64,000 bases of DNA. Source: Colwellia psychrerythraea 34H (GTDB lineage: Bacteria; Pseudomonadota; Gammaproteobacteria; Enterobacterales; Alteromonadaceae). The stretch's first letter is position 1. Each line of letters begins with the position of its first letter. Location: the NCBI RefSeq assembly GCF_000012325.1, contig NC_003910.7, forward strand, positions 2,852,001 to 2,916,000, given 5' to 3'. A program made the position numbers and the translations under genes. Positions 7,485-15,826 of this stretch are shown piece after piece. Under the pieces are notes generated by a model. It was not told the origin of the DNA and ran no database searches. It saw only the letters and a list, made by a program, of their open reading frames with translations.

Positions 7485-8071
7485 CCTTATTTGTAGCGCA
7501 TGTCTAGCATCTTTACTTACACATTTATTGCTTAAGTAATATCACTAAAACGTCACTATTTGCCACTAAGCGGTCTAAATCATTTGAACAATTACCTCCA
7601 TTTTCATGTCCACTATCTTCAAGGATAGCTGACATTAGTAGTATTTTTCTATCTCGCTAACGCCCCCTGATCGCCATAGAAAGATTATTTTTAAATTAGC
7701 TAAAGGTTACCTATTTCAATTAAAAACAGGAGCTTCAGTATATTTTAAGATATTGATAATTAATAACTTTATATAAAATAAAAACCAGAGACATAAGTCA
7801 ACTCACTGAATTATGGAAGATCTTAACTAGTACAAAACGACTCTATCTTGACTTTCGTTAGCTTTTTCTGAAGCTACCATCATTGTACTTCTACTATTAT
7901 CAACGTGGCTGCTCCACCTCCATTGTGGTAGCTCTTATTCCAATCATAGCAAGCAAAACCAAGTTGACTTACTCTTCGTGTTGATGAATATTTTCCATCA
8001 TTTTAGTGCTTACTTCAGTTGATAGATCGTTTTCTGATGGTCTTGTTATTGTTGTTTTAGCTCTTCCTATT
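7485..8071. other. gene-free stretch inside the array, probably a decayed cassette
   Basis: No convincing reading frame on either strand over almost 590 bp. An isolated attC-like end (GGGGCGTTAGCG on the minus strand) lies at 7655-7666, and a GCTAACG lies at 7856-7862. They could be the two ends of a stretched or damaged attC, which suggests loss of a cassette gene. Confidence 0.45.
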
Positions 8072-8129
8072 GTTACGCCTTACTCTGGAGGAAATGAGGT
8101 GCTTAAGACATCTTTGCTTCGCTGTTAGA
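8072..8129 (-). other. possible short attC after the dadA-like gene
   Basis: TCTAACAGCG follows the dadA-like stop codon within two bases, and AAGGCGTAACA lies 58 bp on. The far end lacks the GTTA core, so this may be chance. Confidence 0.35.
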
Positions 8130-8130
8130 T

Positions 8131-9408
8131 TTAAAATCTATCGACTCGAAACGGTTCCAGATTGACAAATTGAGAACTACTCGTCATCAAGCTCACCACC
8201 AGTTCTGCACTGACCGCTGCCTGAGTAAGTCCTAGATGTTGATTGCCAAAGGCAAAAAGCAGGCGGTCATAGTGTGGATGTTTGTCAATTATTGGCAACG
8301 AATCAGGTAGAGTAGATCGATAACCTGCCCATTCACTCACCACTAAAGCCGGATCATTAAGCCTTGATAACAGCTGACGACTATGATGTCGTAGGGAATC
8401 AAAGCGCCGTTTAACAGGTTTACGTTGTAAACCGCCGAGTTCGGTCATACCAACGACTCGTAACCCTGAATCGAGTGGGCACATAACAAAGCGACGCTCA
8501 GCAGACCCTATGGGATGATTAAGTTTAATATCTTTTGCATCTATAGTGAGATGATATCCACGCTCAGCTTCCAACGGTACTTCTAATCCTACCAGCTGTA
8601 ACAACTTTTTGCTCCAAGCGCCAGTACAGATGATGGCGTAATCAAATTCAATTGTCGCCATTTTCGTTTGAATAAGAACTTTATTGGTATTAGGCACAAT
8701 GCCATCAACTGCTTTCTGAATAAAAGTACCGCCATTAGCCTCAAAAGCTGAAAATAAAATGTTTGTTAACTCATAAGGTTCTTTTACCCGATAGGCTTGG
8801 GGAAAGTACAATGCATGATTGATATTTTCAGCGATCTCCGGCTCAAGTTGCTTTAGTCGCTTGCCTTGTACTAGTTCTGTTTTAATTCCCCATTGGCCCA
8901 TATGAGCTGCATGTGCCTTAGCATCTTCTAGCTTATCTTCGGATTCCCATACCAGCAAATAACCCGACTGTACTAGTTGATCAGTAGCACCTATATTCGC
9001 CAAACAACGCTTCCATGCGGGGATCGCCGCTTGATTAAGTTGCTGTAATGCCGTACGTCCATAAGAAACCGTTTTTGGATGCGCTGCGACAATAAAGCGA
9101 CTTAACCAGGGCATGATTCTATGAATATAGCCAAATGGTATTGATAATGGTCCATGCGGGTTAATCCACATAGAGAGTGCTGAATAAAGAGTTTTTGAGG
9201 TTGATAAGGGATCAATCAATTCAGTTGCTAAATACCCTGCATTACCAAATGATGCGCCTAATCCTGGCTCATCCCTGTCGATTAGAGTTACTTGAAAGCC
9301 ATTTCGTTGTGCTTCAAGGGCGGTACAAAGTCCTACTACCCCAGCGCCAACAACCGCGACAGTTTGCGAGCATGGAGCCATTTTATTGTTAGAGTCTACT
9401 AACACCAT
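8131..9408 (-). CDS. FAD-dependent D-amino-acid dehydrogenase (DadA-like)
   Basis: A 425-residue DAO-family oxidoreductase. The FAD-binding Rossmann motif VAVVGAGVVGLCTALEAQ (about 18-35) is followed by the ribose-binding acidic residue in TLIDRDEPG. The typical DAO segment GYLLVWESEDKLEDA follows, and the C-terminal FAD motif WAGYRSTLPDSLPIID is intact. The family oxidises D-amino acids, including D-proline and hydroxyproline, to imino acids and feeds electrons to quinone. GGAGG precedes the ATG. It sits 88 bp downstream of an OCD/mu-crystallin-family gene, and a divergent AraC regulator lies beyond. An imino/hydroxyproline-type pathway is inferred from context. Confidence 0.85.
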   Translation of the reverse strand: MVLVDSNNKMAPCSQTVAVVGAGVVGLCTALEAQRNGFQVTLIDRDEPGLGASFGNAGYLATELIDPLSTSKTLYSALSMWINPHGPLSIPFGYIHRIMPWLSRFIVAAHPKTVSYGRTALQQLNQAAIPAWKRCLANIGATDQLVQSGYLLVWESEDKLEDAKAHAAHMGQWGIKTELVQGKRLKQLEPEIAENINHALYFPQAYRVKEPYELTNILFSAFEANGGTFIQKAVDGIVPNTNKVLIQTKMATIEFDYAIICTGAWSKKLLQLVGLEVPLEAERGYHLTIDAKDIKLNHPIGSAERRFVMCPLDSGLRVVGMTELGGLQRKPVKRRFDSLRHHSRQLLSRLNDPALVVSEWAGYRSTLPDSLPIIDKHPHYDRLLFAFGNQHLGLTQAAVSAELVVSLMTSSSQFVNLEPFRVDRF

Positions 9409-9496
9409 TCAAAATCTCCTCCCTTTTTTGCGCATAACGTAGCCGTTAGCTCGCATAACAAATTTACCTTAATCACAAACACCTTAAACCACTCGC

Positions 9497-10456
9497 TTAG
9501 CGTTGATTACACTGTTCAAATGCGAGTATTGCTGCTGCTAAATCTTCACGGGAATCGCCGACAGATTTAAATAAGGTAATGCTATTATCAGGATTGGCTA
9601 AATCGGCTCTACCTCGATGCTCTCCGCTGCACAGTTGAGTAAATTCTGCGATAATTTTCTCTTGAGTAATCGCCCCATCTCGAATTGGGATAATTAAATC
9701 ACCCGTTTCAGATAATGCGCCTGCACGAGTATCAACAAACACCGAACACAGTTGCATAGCCGCATTATCTGTTTCTCTCATTGTTGGAGTGAAGCTACCC
9801 ACTAAGTCGAGGTGTGCTCCTGGTTTTAGCCACTTACCTAAAATTAATGGACTGGTTGCCATAGTAGCGCAGCTAATAATGTCTGCCTGCTGGGCTGCTG
9901 CTTGCAGGTTATCTGGTTTACACACTTCAGCATTTATACCACTTTCTTTGAGCTCAGTTACTAATGTCTGTGCTTTTTCCTCCTTACGATCCCACACTTG
10001 TACGATTTTAATAGGTCGCACGCTCATGTGGGCAGTGATTAAACGCCGCGCCATTCGCCCTGATCCTACCATGAGCATTACACGAGCATCTTCACGAGAT
10101 AAATAAGCTGAGGCCAGTGCTGAAGCTGCAGCAGTCCGTCGCGCCGTCAGTTCATTTCCATCGAGTTGCATCAATGGTTGACCTGTTTTGCCACAACTCA
10201 ACATGTAATGGCTACTAAGAGCAGGTATATTACTGACGTTATTACTGGGGAAAACATTAACTTGCTTTATTCCAAGGTATTCCCCTTCTAGCCATGCGGG
10301 CATTAAAAGCAAGGTTGCACTTAACTTATCTGGTACATTTATGCTGTGATGGTGGCGAACTGGCGAACATACTTCACGAACAAATATGTCTTTTAAAGCT
10401 TCAATTAGGGAATCCCAAGGTAAAGCAGCTTGAAGTTGGGTTGCATTGAGTTGCAT
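9497..10456 (-). CDS. ornithine cyclodeaminase / mu-crystallin family reductase
   Basis: A 319-residue product from ATG 10456; a longer frame to 10501 adds only a hydrophobic stretch without support. It has the family core, with GIKQVNVFPSN, QLDGNELTARRTAAASALAS and a dinucleotide-binding MLMVGSGRMARRL (about 125-137 of this start). Later come ADIISCATMATSPLI and HLDLVGSFTPTMRE. Members include ornithine cyclodeaminase and delta-1-pyrroline-2-carboxylate reductase. Next to a DadA-type oxidase, reduction of a cyclic imino acid such as pyrroline-2-carboxylate is the more likely role. That is inference. Confidence 0.8.
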   Translation of the reverse strand: MQLNATQLQAALPWDSLIEALKDIFVREVCSPVRHHHSINVPDKLSATLLLMPAWLEGEYLGIKQVNVFPSNNVSNIPALSSHYMLSCGKTGQPLMQLDGNELTARRTAAASALASAYLSREDARVMLMVGSGRMARRLITAHMSVRPIKIVQVWDRKEEKAQTLVTELKESGINAEVCKPDNLQAAAQQADIISCATMATSPLILGKWLKPGAHLDLVGSFTPTMRETDNAAMQLCSVFVDTRAGALSETGDLIIPIRDGAITQEKIIAEFTQLCSGEHRGRADLANPDNSITLFKSVGDSREDLAAAILAFEQCNQR

Positions 10457-10823
10457 AAGAGGTTCTCTTAATAAATAGTATTGGCATAATATTAACAGCA
10501 ATAAAAATTGCTTCTATGACTCAGGCTATGAAGTTTTATACCCAAACTATTAATCTTTTCTAGCTTTAACTAGCTAAGCGATGCTCATACCAATAACTTA
10601 ATCCCTTTGGTATAAACACCACTTGAATGTTCAAATTAGTTTAACTATAAAATGAATGATCCCGATCAGGCCTTTTAATTCAGTACTTTCTGAGCTTTGG
10701 TTGCACAGTCGACTCACTTATTGATAATATGATATGAATGTAATGAAATAAGCGCCTGTGGCTCAAACTATTTGCGCCAGACTGTTAAATTTTCCCTAAT
10801 CTCTGATATGAATAGAGACTGCC
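10457..10823. promoter_or_regulatory. divergent promoter region between the reductase operon and the AraC regulator
   Basis: This 367-bp region must hold the promoters of the catabolic pair (leftward) and the regulator (rightward). It contains ATACCAATAACTTAAT with CTTTGGTAT (about 10587-10613), which resembles a remnant of the ATACCAA-ended repeat seen at 50297-50562. No promoter hexamers stand out enough to assign. Confidence 0.45.
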
Positions 10824-11651
10824 ATGATAAATAGCCGAGCTCGTCGTAACTTGATAGCCCAAGATAGCGGTGAGCATAGACATGATTTTCCTCAGATTCT
10901 AATTGGTTGGCGTGGTGAAATTGAGTGTGAATTTAGTAAGGGTTCAGGCAGACTTAATAATGGTCTTGTCGGCATAGTGCCCAATGCCGCTGAGCACTTG
11001 TTCAGAGGGTTAAATAATAACAGTGAATTATTAGTCATTGATGTAGTACTGGAAGATCCCTATATCCAAGCTATGGAGCAAGCCTGCAACCTTTCTTTCA
11101 GTGAAACCTTATTTAAACAACCTCACTTTGTTTCCTTAGCACCTGAAATGCTACCACTATTAGAATATTCAGCAAATCAATTATTATTAGACAAAAAAAC
11201 TGCTACGCCCCAGCTAAATTGCCAGTTAGTCTCACTATTCATGACTCAGTTATCTCAAATGTACTCACCTGAGATAAAAAGCTCTGCTATCAACCAGAGA
11301 ATAGAAGCAACTCGGCTAAATGATATTATAGACCAGCGGTTAGCTAGACCCCCGAACAACACTGAGTTAGCCAATCTTTTACATTTAAGTGAAAGTCATT
11401 TTTACTGTATTTGTCAGCAACAATTTGGGGTGTCTCCTCAAAAATATGTAATGAGACGACGAATGCAGCGAGCCAAATTTTTGCTACTTAATAGCAAGAT
11501 TCCTTTATCAGCATTAGCTTCTGAACTGGGTTTTTCCGATGTATCGAGCTTTTCCCGCGCTTATAAAAAGTATTACCAGCAGCCTCCAGGCCAAACACGG
11601 ACATTATTTCAGCTGGGTTTGAATGCTAATCACGCTTCAATTAGGAAATAG
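10824..11651 (+). CDS. AraC-family transcriptional regulator
   Basis: A 275-residue protein. An N-terminal cupin-like sensing half begins with EHRHDFPQILIGWRGEIE. The C-terminal AraC DNA-binding domain spans about 165-265, with two helix-turn-helix motifs. The first is NTELANLLHLSESHFYCICQ; the second is in the ALASELGFSDVSSFSRAYKK stretch, with the family signature GFSDVSSFSRAYKKYY. It is divergent to the DadA-like/OCD pair and probably activates it in response to the substrate. It is the only array gene besides the transposase that reads rightward. Confidence 0.88.
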   Translation: MINSRARRNLIAQDSGEHRHDFPQILIGWRGEIECEFSKGSGRLNNGLVGIVPNAAEHLFRGLNNNSELLVIDVVLEDPYIQAMEQACNLSFSETLFKQPHFVSLAPEMLPLLEYSANQLLLDKKTATPQLNCQLVSLFMTQLSQMYSPEIKSSAINQRIEATRLNDIIDQRLARPPNNTELANLLHLSESHFYCICQQQFGVSPQKYVMRRRMQRAKFLLLNSKIPLSALASELGFSDVSSFSRAYKKYYQQPPGQTRTLFQLGLNANHASIRK

Positions 11652-12063
11652 AGCAGCTATTAATGAGTAAAGTTCATGATGCTGTTCAATCTTTGGGGAT
11701 TTTACCAAACTTATTTTATGACTAGAAATTATGAATTGAAGATTGGGAGTTATTTCATTATATGGACATAACTAATTGATACTAAATTAGTCGAGTTGAC
11801 ATTGGGTTATGTGTAATCTATAAAGAAAATTTATATGCATCAGTTATGTAACTGGCTGAGGAATTTTTATTTTTGTAATTGCCTATTCCTTCTTTTCCTG
11901 AAGAGTGTCACCACTGATTAAATTTGAATAGTGTTATATCAAACGAGTGACTTAACTGTTAGATACCTAGAAGAACTTTGCTTCCAATAATAAATGGATG
12001 TGAAGGCTGCTTTAGTACCAGGTGCCACTAAAACGGGGGAACTTCATATTCCCTGCTTAATGG
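11652..12063. other. gene-free stretch between the AraC regulator and the GST cassette
   Basis: No convincing reading frame. It should contain the far end of the GST cassette's attC, but no GCGTTA-type end is recognisable. The junction between the catabolic module and the array therefore looks decayed. Confidence 0.4.
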
Positions 12064-12071
12064 CTTGTTAT
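12064..12071 (-). other. R'' core of a truncated attC after the GST gene
   Basis: ATAACAAG lies just beyond the GST stop codon, and the following bases keep the usual spacing (AAGCAGGGAAT, then GAAGTTCCCCC). The complementary end is missing. Confidence 0.45.
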
Positions 12072-12078
12072 AAGCAAC

Positions 12079-12729
12079 CTACTGATAGTCTGATAGACTC
12101 AAATTTTCTTTTTTACAAACATTAATTATTGCATCACGCTTCGCTAATTTACGAAGGTATCTTGATAAATTACTAAATCCTAAAGGTGGTTTCTTAAATT
12201 CATCTGCCCAAACAGCTAACATGAATAAAAAATAATCACAGACACTAATAGAGTTGCCAACGAGAAAGTCTTTATTTTCAAGTTCGCGGTCTAGAAGATT
12301 AAACATTTCTGTTATTCGGACCTCTTGTGCTTCAATAATATTATCAACAGTTTTAACATTTGTGGTATGTTTTTGAGGGTAAAAACATACCATCAATTCT
12401 GCTTGAACCGTATTTGTTAAATACATCAGCCATTGGAAAAACAATGCTCTATTTTTCTCACCTACTTTAGGTATTAAATTTGAAGAAGGGTGATTTTCTG
12501 CTAGATGGATACAGATCGCTGGGCTTTCAAAAATAGCCAGACCATCATCAACTAAAGTTGGAATTCTTCCTGCTGGATTCAGAGCTAAATAATTAGGCGA
12601 CTTTTGAGCATTGCTTTTTCTATCTACAATGATTAATTCAAAATCTACATTTAGTTCTTCCAGAATAAAGTGAGGAGCCATACTGGCATTTAAAGGATAA
12701 TAATATAATTGGTACAACGAACTCTCCAT
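12079..12729 (-). CDS. glutathione S-transferase family protein, cassette gene
   Basis: A 216-residue protein with an N-terminal thioredoxin-like half. It contains LYYYPLNASMAPHFILEELN, then the cis-proline segment AGRIPTLVDDGLAIFESPAI, where ESPAI is the glutathione gamma-glutamyl binding site. An all-helical C-terminal half follows, with LVGNSISVCDYFLFML typical of the N-capping and hydrophobic staple region. The usual role is glutathione conjugation or disulfide/peroxide chemistry in the cytosol. Substrate unknown. It sits between an intact attC upstream and a truncated one downstream. Confidence 0.88.
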   Translation of the reverse strand: MESSLYQLYYYPLNASMAPHFILEELNVDFELIIVDRKSNAQKSPNYLALNPAGRIPTLVDDGLAIFESPAICIHLAENHPSSNLIPKVGEKNRALFFQWLMYLTNTVQAELMVCFYPQKHTTNVKTVDNIIEAQEVRITEMFNLLDRELENKDFLVGNSISVCDYFLFMLAVWADEFKKPPLGFSNLSRYLRKLAKRDAIINVCKKENLSLSDYQ

Positions 12730-12740
12730 TTGATGTTGCT

Positions 12741-12829
12741 TATAACGCCAAGGTTAAGAGGCTTTTAATTAGTTTGCTTAAATTGTGTAGCGATAACAGT
12801 AAAAGGTTCTGCTTTAACTGCTTGTTATA
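12741..12829 (-). other. attC site
   Basis: On the minus strand it runs from TATAACAAGCAGTTAAAGC to CTTGGCGTTATAAG. The outer arms pair well, and the upstream gene's stop codon lies inside the right end. About 89 bp. Confidence 0.85.
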
Positions 12830-13265
12830 TTGCACTATTAACTAACATCGAAGCAATACTCTCAGTGCCACCAAATGATTTATTTAACCATTTACTATGA
12901 TTGAATAAATGAGCACCTGACTTTGAAACTAAATGAACACCTTGAACAATAACCGCATGAAATCCAAAACGATCTATTTCCAATTGAGACTTTGTTAAAT
13001 CAGGAACTTCATCGCAAACAAAAACAATATATGCGCCAACTTCCTTAAACAACCACATAGCTGAAGTTTGTTGCCTAATAGATTTACGAGCGTTTGCAAT
13101 TTGAGTTTTAATATCTAAGTTTGAGTCAAAATTTTTAACAGCTAAAACGTATCTAGCTAAACCATCCTTTTTGAATAGACTTAAACTCAAATTATCACTC
13201 CTAGGAAGTATTTGAGAATAGATTTCTGGATAAAAGGAATTTTCAATATTATTGATGATATTCAC
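12825..13265 (-). CDS. conserved-looking cassette protein of unknown function
   Basis: The start is GTG 13265, directly behind a perfect AGGAGG. The longer ATG frame to 13295 would read through the preceding attC end (13283-13291) and is rejected. The 146-residue product has no signal peptide or membrane helix. It looks alpha/beta, with hydrophobic strands YVLAVKNF, AYIVFVCDEV and FHAVIVQGVHLV. No family is recognised. It is framed on both sides by good attC sites, so it is a genuine mobile cassette. Confidence 0.65.
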   Translation of the reverse strand: MNIINNIENSFYPEIYSQILPRSDNLSLSLFKKDGLARYVLAVKNFDSNLDIKTQIANARKSIRQQTSAMWLFKEVGAYIVFVCDEVPDLTKSQLEIDRFGFHAVIVQGVHLVSKSGAHLFNHSKWLNKSFGGTESIASMLVNSAI

Positions 13266-13282
13266 CGAACCTCCTTGCGCGA

Positions 13283-13377
13283 TATAACGCCGCAATAAGC
13301 GGAAATTATAGTTGGCTAAATGTTTGAGTAACGAGTGCTAGCCAACTGTTTAGCAACCATTTGAGTAACTTGTTATA
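13283..13377 (-). other. attC site
   Basis: On the minus strand it runs from TATAACAAGTTACTC to GCGGCGTTATA, with matched inner arms AACAGTTGGCTAG and TTAGCCAACTAT. One of the clearest attC sites in the window, about 95 bp. Confidence 0.9.
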
Positions 13378-14095
13378 TTTTTTTATGCACATCTTTATAT
13401 GCAAGCATATCAACTAAGCGCTCTTCTCTTTCTGGTGTAAAGCCACAGGAATGTATCCACTCTTTGGGGTTTTCATAAGTACCAAAAAGCATATCCCACC
13501 AAACAATATCGCCATAGTTATTTTTATGGCGTCCAGATTGGTGGTGTATTCGATGCATTTCTGGACGTTGAAAGATATAACCAACCCAGCGAGGTGTTTT
13601 GACATTGGTATGATAAAAGAACTCACCAATCGCAGTACAAAAAGTGTAAATTGCTGCAGCTTCTAATGAAAGCCCAAGTAATGTATAAACTAATAAGCTA
13701 CCTAGAAGTGAATTAACAATCATTTCACCAGGGTGCTTATAGAATGACGTAATAACTTCTAATCTTCTTGGACTATGGTGAATTTGGTGGAAGCCGATCC
13801 ATAATGAATCAAACTCATGACGCCATCTATGCCACCAATAAAAAAGAAAAGTAGCAATAAAATAAGCTATAAACCCACCTAAAGTAGGAGAAATCAGTTC
13901 TGATAAGTTAAAAACTGACCAAGATGAAAGCCATAGTTCCCATGAAATCCCTGCCAATAATACAATCCCTATTTGAACTGCATTAATTAATAATACACGA
14001 ATAGGCCATGTTTTAATATTTGGTAAAGGCCAACCGGGAATTATCCTTTCAAGGATAAAACAACCACAAAATATGATCATGATAGTTGGAAGCAT
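13373..14095 (-). CDS. sterol desaturase / fatty acid hydroxylase superfamily membrane enzyme
   Basis: A 240-residue protein with hydrophobic helices at about 2-18, 33-60 and 70-88, and a further pair around 125-160. It has the di-iron histidine clusters of the superfamily: HRWRH (89-93), HQIHH (103-107) and HRIHH (181-185). The enzymes use O2 and a non-haem di-iron centre to hydroxylate or desaturate lipids at the membrane. Substrate is unknown. As a cassette gene it could modify membrane lipids or carotenoids, which is inference. The start follows a short spacer after the upstream attC. Confidence 0.88.
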   Translation of the reverse strand: MLPTIMIIFCGCFILERIIPGWPLPNIKTWPIRVLLINAVQIGIVLLAGISWELWLSSWSVFNLSELISPTLGGFIAYFIATFLFYWWHRWRHEFDSLWIGFHQIHHSPRRLEVITSFYKHPGEMIVNSLLGSLLVYTLLGLSLEAAAIYTFCTAIGEFFYHTNVKTPRWVGYIFQRPEMHRIHHQSGRHKNNYGDIVWWDMLFGTYENPKEWIHSCGFTPEREERLVDMLAYKDVHKKI

Positions 14096-14113
14096 CCATA
14101 CTCTCCTAAAAAT

Positions 14114-14208
14114 ATAACGCCCTAATTACGGGCAAAAATTGTTGGCTAAAGTGTTGAGGGACGAAAACAGCCAACTGTTTTTTATCCTTATTAATTAGCT
14201 TGTTATAA
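14114..14208 (-). other. attC site
   Basis: On the minus strand it runs from TATAACAAGCTAATTAATAAGG to AATTAGGGCGTTATA. Inner arms AACAGTTGGCTG and TAGCCAACAA can pair. About 95 bp. Confidence 0.9.
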
Positions 14209-14730
14209 AGCTGACTTGCACAAACCATATGCATAATCATCTATATATTGATTATTCATAAAGGTATTTTCTTTAAAGCAACCTTCACGGACAAAGTCCT
14301 GCTTTTCGAGTAACTTATATGAACCAGCATTATGAACGGAACAAAATGCGACTAACTTATTAAGTGTTAATTCGCTGAACGAATACTCTTTGAGGAGCTT
14401 TAATGCACTATTAGCAATGCCTCTTCCTTGGGCACTTTTCCTTATGATGAAGCCGACTTCAGCAATCTTTGCCTCATGGTTCACTATTTTAAGCGCAATA
14501 CTACCAAGTTTTTCACCACTTTCTATTTCAGTTATGCATAGTGAAAGCCATTCTTCACTTTCAATACTCCAAGGTCGAGACCTAACTTCGAAAGCTGATT
14601 TTGCTTCTTCATAAGTAAAAGGCCTAGAAACGTGCCTCATAATATTTGGGCAAGTAGATATTTCTAAAAATAGCTCAAAATCTGATTTATCAAATGGTAA
14701 TAACTTAATTCTTCCATCGGCCAGTTGCAC
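14203..14730 (-). CDS. GNAT-family N-acetyltransferase (RimJ/RimL type), cassette gene
   Basis: A 175-residue protein with the Acetyltransf_3 layout. It has an N-terminal LADGRIKLLPFDKSDFELF, strand KIAEVGFIIRKSAQGRGIANSA with the acetyl-CoA loop QGRGIA (about residues 104-109), and NKLVAFCSVHNAGSYKLLEKQDFVREG, the usual N-x-x-S and K-x-GF-like C-terminal part. Members acetylate protein N-termini, antibiotics or small amines. GNATs are among the most common integron cargo. Specific substrate unknown. Confidence 0.9.
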   Translation of the reverse strand: MQLADGRIKLLPFDKSDFELFLEISTCPNIMRHVSRPFTYEEAKSAFEVRSRPWSIESEEWLSLCITEIESGEKLGSIALKIVNHEAKIAEVGFIIRKSAQGRGIANSALKLLKEYSFSELTLNKLVAFCSVHNAGSYKLLEKQDFVREGCFKENTFMNNQYIDDYAYGLCKSAL

Positions 14731-14738
14731 GATACTTC

Positions 14739-14834
14739 CTTAGGCTTAATAAGAGGCAAAAAATAGTTGGTAAAATAAGCAACAAAGGAGCAAAAACCAA
14801 CTGTTTTTTGTCCTGCTTTATTGCCTTGTTAGGC
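14739..14834 (-). other. attC site with one degenerate end
   Basis: On the minus strand CCTAACAAGGC overlaps the stop codon of the upstream gene, and inner ACAGTTGGTTTTTGCTCC is like the other sites. The far end reads CTCTTATTAAGCC instead of GCGTTA. About 96 bp. Confidence 0.7.
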
Positions 14835-15230
14835 TTTTTGGGCAATAACCTTTTTTAATACAAAGAATATAATTAATAAGTACACAATTGTCACAACATG
14901 CTTAGCCACAACCTTAAGTGGTGCTTGAGCTTCATATGCAAGTAAACCATCGGTAATTGGCATAACAACTGCAAATAATGCGCCCCACATTAAAACAATA
15001 TAATTTCGAGTATATAAAAGATAACCAAAAATTAAGGTAATGAAGATTGTACGCGATCCATATATTTTCACCCAATCAGCGTCCATACTCGAAAAAAGTT
15101 CAGTGCCTCTGATGGCAGAAAATATGGTTGGGTCAATGAAAGCAAAAGTACCATAGAAACCCTGTAACAAAACTATGAGTGCTACTAACACAAACCCTAC
15201 TTTTTCTAATTTAGTACTTTTATTCGTCAT
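14829..15230 (-). CDS. small four-helix membrane protein (DUF4267-like), first cassette
   Basis: ATG 15230 is chosen because AGGTGA lies about eleven bases ahead; ATG 15239 is possible, and a longer frame to 15314 would cross the cassette boundary. The 133-residue product has four hydrophobic helices (about 9-30, 56-74, 79-99 and 106-126). The arrangement resembles the DUF4267/DoxX-like small membrane proteins. No catalytic motif and no assigned function. It is the right-most cassette and so would be next to the attachment site in a complete integron. Confidence 0.6.
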   Translation of the reverse strand: MTNKSTKLEKVGFVLVALIVLLQGFYGTFAFIDPTIFSAIRGTELFSSMDADWVKIYGSRTIFITLIFGYLLYTRNYIVLMWGALFAVVMPITDGLLAYEAQAPLKVVAKHVVTIVYLLIIFFVLKKVIAQKA

Positions 15231-15260
15231 AATATCCATATTCACCTGAATTATAGAAAA

Positions 15261-15300
15261 GCCTAACAGCTTATTATGTATACGTATTAGTAACACACGC
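15261..15300 (-). other. array boundary, possible attI-like junction
   Basis: On the minus strand GCTGTTAGGC (GTTAGGC fits GTTRRRY) marks the start of the first cassette. The bases before it are not attC-like. An attI site would be expected exactly here, but no integrase gene follows, so this is a suggestion only. Confidence 0.35.
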
Positions 15301-15417
15301 ACCATAAACAACATTTAATTTACATTAATATCCCATACTTTCAAAGCATTAGAAACTAGTAATGTTAAATCACATGTATATTAAAGCGTGTTACTAAAAC
15401 GTATCAGTAACACACCT
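15283..15417. repeat. pair of direct repeats and a short palindrome at the array edge
   Basis: CGTATTAGTAACACAC (about 15283) recurs as CGTATCAGTAACACAC (about 15400), roughly 117 bp apart. The second copy is part of an inverted repeat GTGTTACT/AGTAACAC with a ten-base spacer. Possible recombinase or regulator sites; otherwise unexplained. Confidence 0.45.
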
Positions 15418-15640
15418 CGAAAAATCATACAGAACTCCAAGTAAAAGCATCTTTGCCATTCTGGCAGTCGACTAACTAAAGCCTAAAAATTACTATTTGA
15501 GTGTTTTTGATTTGCGCTAAATCCTGTTTTCTAGCTAAAGGCTCTGTTGAGGTTTTCTTGAGTTGTTCATGTTTGCAGGTTTACACCTAAATGAGACTAA
15601 AGCCTAATTTTGGGTGACTTTGAGCTTTAGCCTAAGACTA

Positions 15641-15826
15641 TTATGCTTTTTCTATTTTCCATTGGTAATGACGAGTTACAACAGCTTTACCAGCGAGCGT
15701 GTAACCTTGCCAATCACTATTATCGGCAGCAAATCGAGCTTGCTCTAACACACTATCTTTCTTATCCATGAACTTGGCGCATAATCGTCCGAGTTCACGC
15801 CCTTTGTCTAGATCAAAAAACGCGGC
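15641..15826 (-). pseudogene. C-terminal gene remnant between serS and the array
   Basis: An open frame of 61 codons has normal-looking composition (DKGRELGRLCAKFMDKK near its start, TRHYQWKIEKA at its end) and stops at 15641. It begins inside the serS terminator, with no start codon or ribosome site except an internal ATG at 15769 that would give 42 residues. It reads like the tail of a lost protein. No family is recognised. Confidence 0.4.
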
